A DNA stretch of 64,000 nt from Rubrobacter indicoceani. Lineage in GTDB: Bacteria > Actinomycetota > Rubrobacteria > Rubrobacterales > Rubrobacteraceae. This document shows positions 60,282-64,000 of the stretch, in pieces. Position 1 is the stretch's first letter. Each line of letters opens with the position of its first letter. Location of the stretch: contig NZ_CP031115.1 of assembly GCF_003568865.1 (NCBI RefSeq), positions 2,604,001-2,668,000 of the forward strand. The letters run 5' to 3'. Position numbers and translations under genes: made by a program. Below the pieces are notes generated by a model. The model was not told where the DNA came from, did no database searches, and saw only the letters and a program-made list of their open reading frames with translations.

Positions 60282-62489
60282 CTACTTCCGGTTGAAGAGC
60301 CTCAGGCCGTTCAGCGTTACGGCAAGAGAAGTACCCATATCGGTCAGGACGGCGAGCCAGAGCGTGATCAGACCAAAGGGCGCGAGCAGGACAAAGACTC
60401 CTTTTATGGCGATCGAGACAGCGATGTTCTGTTTCAGAACCCTCTCGGCCCGGCGGGAGAGTTCTATGGCGCTGGCAAGCTTCGGGAGGTCGTCCTGCAT
60501 CAGGGCGACGTCGGCGGTTTCGAGGGCGACGTCCGTCCCGGCGGCCCCCATGACGAACCCGACCGACGCGCTTGCAAAGGCGGGGGCGTCGTTTACCCCG
60601 TCCCCGACCATCCCGGCCCGACCATACTTTCCGACCAGTTTCTCGACGGCGGCGACTTTCTGCTCCGGCAGCAGCCCGGCCCGGTAGGAGATGCCGAGCT
60701 CTTCTGCGACCCGGCGGGCGGGGGCCTCGGCGTCGCCGGTCAGCATCACTATCTCCCTGATGCCGGAGGCCCGGAGCGAGGCTATCGCCTCCCGCGCGTC
60801 TTCGCGCACCGCGTCCGCAAGACCGAAGACCGCGAACGGACCTGCCGCCTCGTTTCCCAGTATGACCGGGGTCTCTCCGGCCTCCTCCACCGCCGCAAGG
60901 GCGTCGCTTATCGTCGTGAGGTCAGAGCCGCGCTCCCTGAAGAGGCGCGGGCTGCCGACGAGGTATCTCCTCCCCTCGACCGTCCCCTCGGCCCCGCGCC
61001 CGGCGATAGAAGAGAAGCCGCCGACCTCCGGCAGTTCTCCGTCTTCGAGGCGTTTCCGCGCCGCGGTGAGGATGGCGAACGCCAGGGGATGCTCGGAGCG
61101 ACGCTCAAGGGCCGCAGCGAGCCTGAGAGCCTCCCTCTCGTCCACATCGTTTCGGGCGATGATCCTCGACACGACCGGGCGACCTTCGGTGAGGGTTCCG
61201 GTCTTGTCCATCGCGAGCGCCTTCAGATGACCCGCGTTCTCCAGGGCTTCGCCGCCTTTTATAAGGATGCCGAGCCGGGAAGCCGCGCCGATGCCCGAGA
61301 CGACCGTTACCGGGGTCGAGATCACGAGCGCGCACGGGCAGGCGATGATGAGCAGCGCGAGCGCCCGGTAGAACCAGGTCCCGAAGTCGCCGCCCGCAAG
61401 CGGCGGCACGACCGCGAGGACCGCCGCAATCCCGACGACCACCGGGGTGTAGACGCGCGAGAAGCGGTCTATAAGCCTCTCGACCGGGGCCTTCGTCGCC
61501 TGCGCGTCCTCGACGAGGCGGGAGATCCTCTGCAGCGTCGAGCTCTCGGCTGTGGCGGTAACGCGCACGAGCACGCCGCCGCCACCGTTCAGGCTCCCGG
61601 AATACACCTCGCTCCCGACCGCCTTCTCGACTGGGACGCTCTCCCCGGTTATGGGTGATTCGTCCACCGTGGTCGCGCCCTCCACGACCTCGCCGTCAAG
61701 GGCGAACCTCTCCCCCGGCCTCACGATAAGCGTATCGCCGGGGCGCACGACTTCGGTCAACACCTCTTCCTCGACGCTGCCGCGTTTGAGCAAAACCGTG
61801 TCCGGCGTGAGGCGGGCGAGGGCACGCACCGCCCCGCGCGTACGGTCTATCGCAAAGACCTGAAGGGCGTTCCCGGCGGCGAACAACACAACGACCGAAG
61901 CGGCCTCGGCCCACTCGCCGATGGCCGCGCCACCCACGACCGCGAGGCTCATCAGAACGTTCATGTCGAGGTTGAAAGCGCGGACCCCGGCAAGGGCGGC
62001 CCGGAAGATCGGAAGCCCCCCGACCCCTATCGCCGCCACGTAGAACCCGACCCGCAACACATCCGGCCCGCCGGAGAACCCCAGCGCAAGGCCCAGAACA
62101 AAGAACACCGTCGCCACCACGACGGAGACGGCCCTCGGGGTCTTCCAGAATGAGCCGCGCTCGACAGCGCCGGCGCTCTCGACCGAGTAGCCGGCGTCCC
62201 GGACGGCTTTTTCGATCCTCCCGGCTTCTACCTCCGGGCCGTGCAGCGCGTCGAGCCGTCCGCTGGCGAAGTTCACCGTCGCCCGGTCTACGCCCGGCAG
62301 CCGCGCTACGCTCTTCTCCACCGTCGCCGCGCAACCGGCGCAGTCCATCCCCCCGACCCTCACGATGGTCCTGTCGAGTCCCCCGGTGGAGCTTTTCCCG
62401 GACGGCTCGTTTTCGCAGGCTTCTTCTACGACGGGCTCCGCTACCGCCTCCCTCTGCCCGAGGACCGGGAGCATCTTTCTCCCGCTCAC
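60282..62489 (-). CDS. P1B-type heavy-metal ATPase (Zn/Cd-type exporter)
   Basis: 735 aa. An N-terminal HMA metal-binding domain (MDCAGC at 48-53) is followed by eight or so transmembrane helices. The CPC motif is ACPCALVISTP near 383, the phosphorylation site is DKTGTLTEG near 426, then SEHPLA of the HP motif and GDGVNDAPAF near 626. The last membrane helix carries LTDMGTSLAVTLNGLRL, the Asp-Met-Gly signature typical of Zn/Cd/Pb pumps rather than Cu pumps. The ATG overlaps the ArsR-type gene, so it is co-translated with its regulator. Confidence 0.9.
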   Translation of the reverse strand: MSGRKMLPVLGQREAVAEPVVEEACENEPSGKSSTGGLDRTIVRVGGMDCAGCAATVEKSVARLPGVDRATVNFASGRLDALHGPEVEAGRIEKAVRDAGYSVESAGAVERGSFWKTPRAVSVVVATVFFVLGLALGFSGGPDVLRVGFYVAAIGVGGLPIFRAALAGVRAFNLDMNVLMSLAVVGGAAIGEWAEAASVVVLFAAGNALQVFAIDRTRGAVRALARLTPDTVLLKRGSVEEEVLTEVVRPGDTLIVRPGERFALDGEVVEGATTVDESPITGESVPVEKAVGSEVYSGSLNGGGGVLVRVTATAESSTLQRISRLVEDAQATKAPVERLIDRFSRVYTPVVVGIAAVLAVVPPLAGGDFGTWFYRALALLIIACPCALVISTPVTVVSGIGAASRLGILIKGGEALENAGHLKALAMDKTGTLTEGRPVVSRIIARNDVDEREALRLAAALERRSEHPLAFAILTAARKRLEDGELPEVGGFSSIAGRGAEGTVEGRRYLVGSPRLFRERGSDLTTISDALAAVEEAGETPVILGNEAAGPFAVFGLADAVREDAREAIASLRASGIREIVMLTGDAEAPARRVAEELGISYRAGLLPEQKVAAVEKLVGKYGRAGMVGDGVNDAPAFASASVGFVMGAAGTDVALETADVALMQDDLPKLASAIELSRRAERVLKQNIAVSIAIKGVFVLLAPFGLITLWLAVLTDMGTSLAVTLNGLRLFNRK

Positions 62490-62851
62490 CGCGATACGCC
62501 CTCGACCACGGCGTCTCCGAGAACCGCCGATACGAGCCGCCGCCCTTCGTCCGATAAACCGTACATGACCATCTTCCCGTTCCGGCGCGACTCGACAAGC
62601 CCCGCCGACTTAAGAGAACGCATGTGGTGCGAGATAAGGTTCTGAGGGCGCGAGGAGATCCAGGCCAGATCGCAGACACACAACTCCTCCGCCCGCGTCA
62701 GGGCAACCGCCAGGGTCAGCCGCGTCGGGTCCGAGAGCGCCCGCGCCCGCTCCGCCGCCTTATCAGCCGCCCGAAGCCCCGGCAAACGGTCCCGAATCCC
62801 CTCCGCCGCCGGAGCGTCTATACACAGGAGATCACAGCGATCCTCACTCAT
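62486..62851 (-). CDS. CadC/CmtR-like ArsR-family metal sensor
   Basis: 121 aa. The ArsR winged helix has RALSDPTRLTLAVAL and the metal-binding ELCVCDLAW motif (C58, C60) at the start of the recognition region, followed by SSRPQNLISHHMRSLKSAGLV. Extra cysteines near the N-terminus (C6, C10) match the CadC type, which uses four thiolates for Cd/Pb. It represses the downstream ATPase in related systems; metal binding lifts repression. An AAGGAT lies before the ATG, and a tandem repeat (62867-62881) upstream may be its operator. Confidence 0.85.
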   Translation of the reverse strand: MSEDRCDLLCIDAPAAEGIRDRLPGLRAADKAAERARALSDPTRLTLAVALTRAEELCVCDLAWISSRPQNLISHHMRSLKSAGLVESRRNGKMVMYGLSDEGRRLVSAVLGDAVVEGVSR

Positions 62852-62866
62852 AGCTACATCCTTACA

Positions 62867-62881
62867 TACGTTGATACGTTG
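62867..62881. promoter_or_regulatory. Tandem TACGTTG repeat before the metal-sensor gene
   Basis: TACGTTG occurs twice with an 8-nt period, about 16-30 nt upstream of the regulator start. It is a candidate operator or part of the promoter. It lacks the long inverted repeat usual for CadC, so confidence is low. Confidence 0.35.
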
Positions 62882-62946
62882 TCTGTAAGGCTATCACTGC
62901 GGCGGGGCGGGGGCAATCCGGGTGGAGTTCGGGTCTTCGGTTGTGC

Positions 62947-63621
62947 TCAGGCGGGTATCTGTCTGGCGTAGAGTTCGAAGGGTTCGCCGCTCCGGCTGAC
63001 CCTGTTTTCCGAGTGTATCCACCCGAGGCGTTGGTAGAAGGCTCCTGCGCCCCGGTCGCCGGGGTGGGTGACGAGTTCGAGCCGGTCGAGCCCGAACTCC
63101 CGGGCGCGTTGCTCGTAGAGGTCCACGAGGGCTCGTCCGATACCAAGACCCCGGAGGTCTCTCTCTACGACAAGGTGGGCGAGCAGCCCCACGTTCTCCT
63201 TCCGTTCCGGCTCTTTCCGAGAGTCCTTTCGAGCAAGCGAACGCACGACGCCCCGGGCGTAGCGAGTGCCACGACTCTTGAGCAGGTCCCACCCGAGGCC
63301 GGGGTCGGCGATGGAGCGGGTTACGGCCCGCAACGCCAGCGGCGCGCCATGGGTTTTCAGAAGAAAAGAATAGTGGGCCGGCGTATCCAGGATGCCCGTC
63401 AGGACGCCGTGGATTTCGCCTCCGGCCTGGTCCGCCGCCACCATAACGTCCGCATGGGGGCTTTGCAGGGAAGCCAGGTAATAGCGTTTCATAAACCCCT
63501 CACCGAACCGGGAGATAAAGTCCGCCGAAAGCCCGTCGAGGTGCAGTTGCGCGGCCTGGATGCATTCCGGCGCGGCCAGAGAGCGGGTGTAGATCCGGTA
63601 CCTGGTCTCTTCCCCCGTCAT
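62947..63621 (-). CDS. GNAT-family N-acetyltransferase
   Basis: 224 aa. The acetyl-CoA site is LVVERDLRGLGIGRALVDLYEQRA (R/Q-x-x-G-x-G/A pattern), and the C-terminal strand/helix DRLELVTHPGDRGAGAFYQRLGW completes the fold. The N-terminal part (about 1-110) is longer than average. Substrate unknown. The ATG overlaps the stop of the sortase gene, so the two are co-translated. Confidence 0.75.
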   Translation of the reverse strand: MTGEETRYRIYTRSLAAPECIQAAQLHLDGLSADFISRFGEGFMKRYYLASLQSPHADVMVAADQAGGEIHGVLTGILDTPAHYSFLLKTHGAPLALRAVTRSIADPGLGWDLLKSRGTRYARGVVRSLARKDSRKEPERKENVGLLAHLVVERDLRGLGIGRALVDLYEQRAREFGLDRLELVTHPGDRGAGAFYQRLGWIHSENRVSRSGEPFELYARQIPA

Positions 63622-64000
63622 GCGGAGGACTCGACCAGTTCGGCCTGCACTATGAGCCGCTGGGAGTAGTCCGGGAGGGTGCAGGTCTGGAGGGTCAGGA
63701 TATTCCTGCCCGGCATCGGCTCCGTTACCGAGAGGTCGGTCGGTTCCACGATGAACTCCCTGAATACCCGGTACGTGTACTCCGTTCCCTCGGAGTCCGT
63801 TACGTAGACCTCATCGCCGTTCTCGAGCTTGCCGAGGTCGTAGAAGGCGAGGAAGCTCGGTGAGCCAGGATAACCGAGACGATGCCCGGCGATGTAGACG
63901 TTCGCCCCGTCCTGCCAGGGAAAGCCCGTCCCCTGCAGGTGCGTCGCGGCGTTTGAGTCAAGGGCTTCGGTGTCGCTTCCGGCAGCGTCGGGTACCTCGA
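63618..64000 (-). CDS. Class E-like sortase, C-terminal part (gene continues beyond the window)
   Basis: I read about 127 codons ending at a TGA at 63618-63620. The catalytic set is present: THLQGTGFPW, YIAGH (catalytic His), ILTLQTCTL (TLxTC, catalytic Cys) and the Arg in DYSQRL. The His-x-Gly and TLQTC context fits class E sortases of actinobacteria. Sortases join LPxTG-type proteins to peptidoglycan. LPDTG proteins occur in this window at 5.9 and 47.3 kb; whether this enzyme serves them is inference, since class E usually prefers LAxTG. The GNAT gene overlaps its stop. Confidence 0.85.
   Translation of the reverse strand, partial: EVPDAAGSDTEALDSNAATHLQGTGFPWQDGANVYIAGHRLGYPGSPSFLAFYDLGKLENGDEVYVTDSEGTEYTYRVFREFIVEPTDLSVTEPMPGRNILTLQTCTLPDYSQRLIVQAELVESSA

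Noticed and set aside
59793-61658. A 621-codon plus-strand ORF
   Set aside because: It is antisense to the P-type ATPase, which has every family motif. GC-rich codons open the opposite strand.

Overview
The window reads as high-GC Actinomycetota DNA. GTG starts, LPDTG surface proteins, a class-E-like sortase, paired DUF305/DUF3105 proteins and YeeE/YedE-type transporters would fit a Rubrobacter-like lineage. That taxonomic guess is an inference from gene style only; no rRNA or complete tRNA is present. The window divides into three parts: an integrated or extrachromosomal conjugative element (about 1-20.8 kb), a defence-rich cargo region (about 21-45.3 kb), and what looks like host-side accessory DNA (about 45.7-64 kb). 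A tRNA-Arg 3' fragment (45685-45726) marks the likely boundary.

Part 1, conjugation and replication (minus strand, tightly coupled). From 18.8 kb leftwards the order is: a winged-helix replication-type protein, a DnaC-like helicase loader, a LuxR-type regulator, a VirD4/TraG coupling protein, a VirB2-like pilin, a giant VirB4 ATPase (membrane segment, VirB4 and a degenerate MinD/ParA-like tail in one chain), two small or unknown proteins, an acidic secreted protein, an LPDTG-anchored staphylococcal-type nuclease, a four-domain cell-wall hydrolase, a VirB8-like protein, a small membrane protein, a TrbL/VirB6 channel protein, a NERD protein, and the start of a CHC2 zinc-finger (primase-type) protein cut by the window edge. 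Most junctions overlap by 4-16 nt. No relaxase or integrase is visible. A divergent XRE regulator (19.1 kb) faces this operon. Palindromes of the form TACCGA-5nt-TCGGTA lie at its promoter and again before an excisionase-like gene at 20.8 kb.

Part 2, defence cargo. A PIN/Phd toxin-antitoxin pair (19.6-20.3 kb) precedes an XhoI/PaeR7I-type restriction system with two different endonucleases and one methyltransferase. Then come a PHP-SMC (TrlF-type) ATPase, a 1313-aa SIR2 protein, a CoiA-like nuclease, an XRE/ImmA-IrrE/PIN module, and a complete Qat system (qatABCD). The Qat operon is preceded by an extra 56-codon basic gene and shares a divergent promoter, with a perfect 8-bp inverted repeat, with the XRE/ImmA module. 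A second SIR2 protein and an unfamiliar protein with a C-terminal TOPRIM-like domain complete the island.

Part 3, host side. This holds surface and stress genes (an LPDTG protein, a DUF2238-like membrane protein, an RTX/DUF11 lipoprotein, DUF305/DUF3105) and a sulfur module: YeeE/YedE halves, an ArsR regulator, an MBL-rhodanese protein and a TauE-type permease, with a shared ATATAGYAATAT motif. It also holds a Zn/Cd P-type ATPase with a CadC/CmtR-like regulator, a GNAT protein and a partial sortase. Several genes are decaying: a frameshifted membrane protein (46.2 kb), an alcohol dehydrogenase broken by three lesions and abutting a tyrosine-recombinase remnant (50-51.3 kb), and an Nramp remnant (59.8-60.2 kb).
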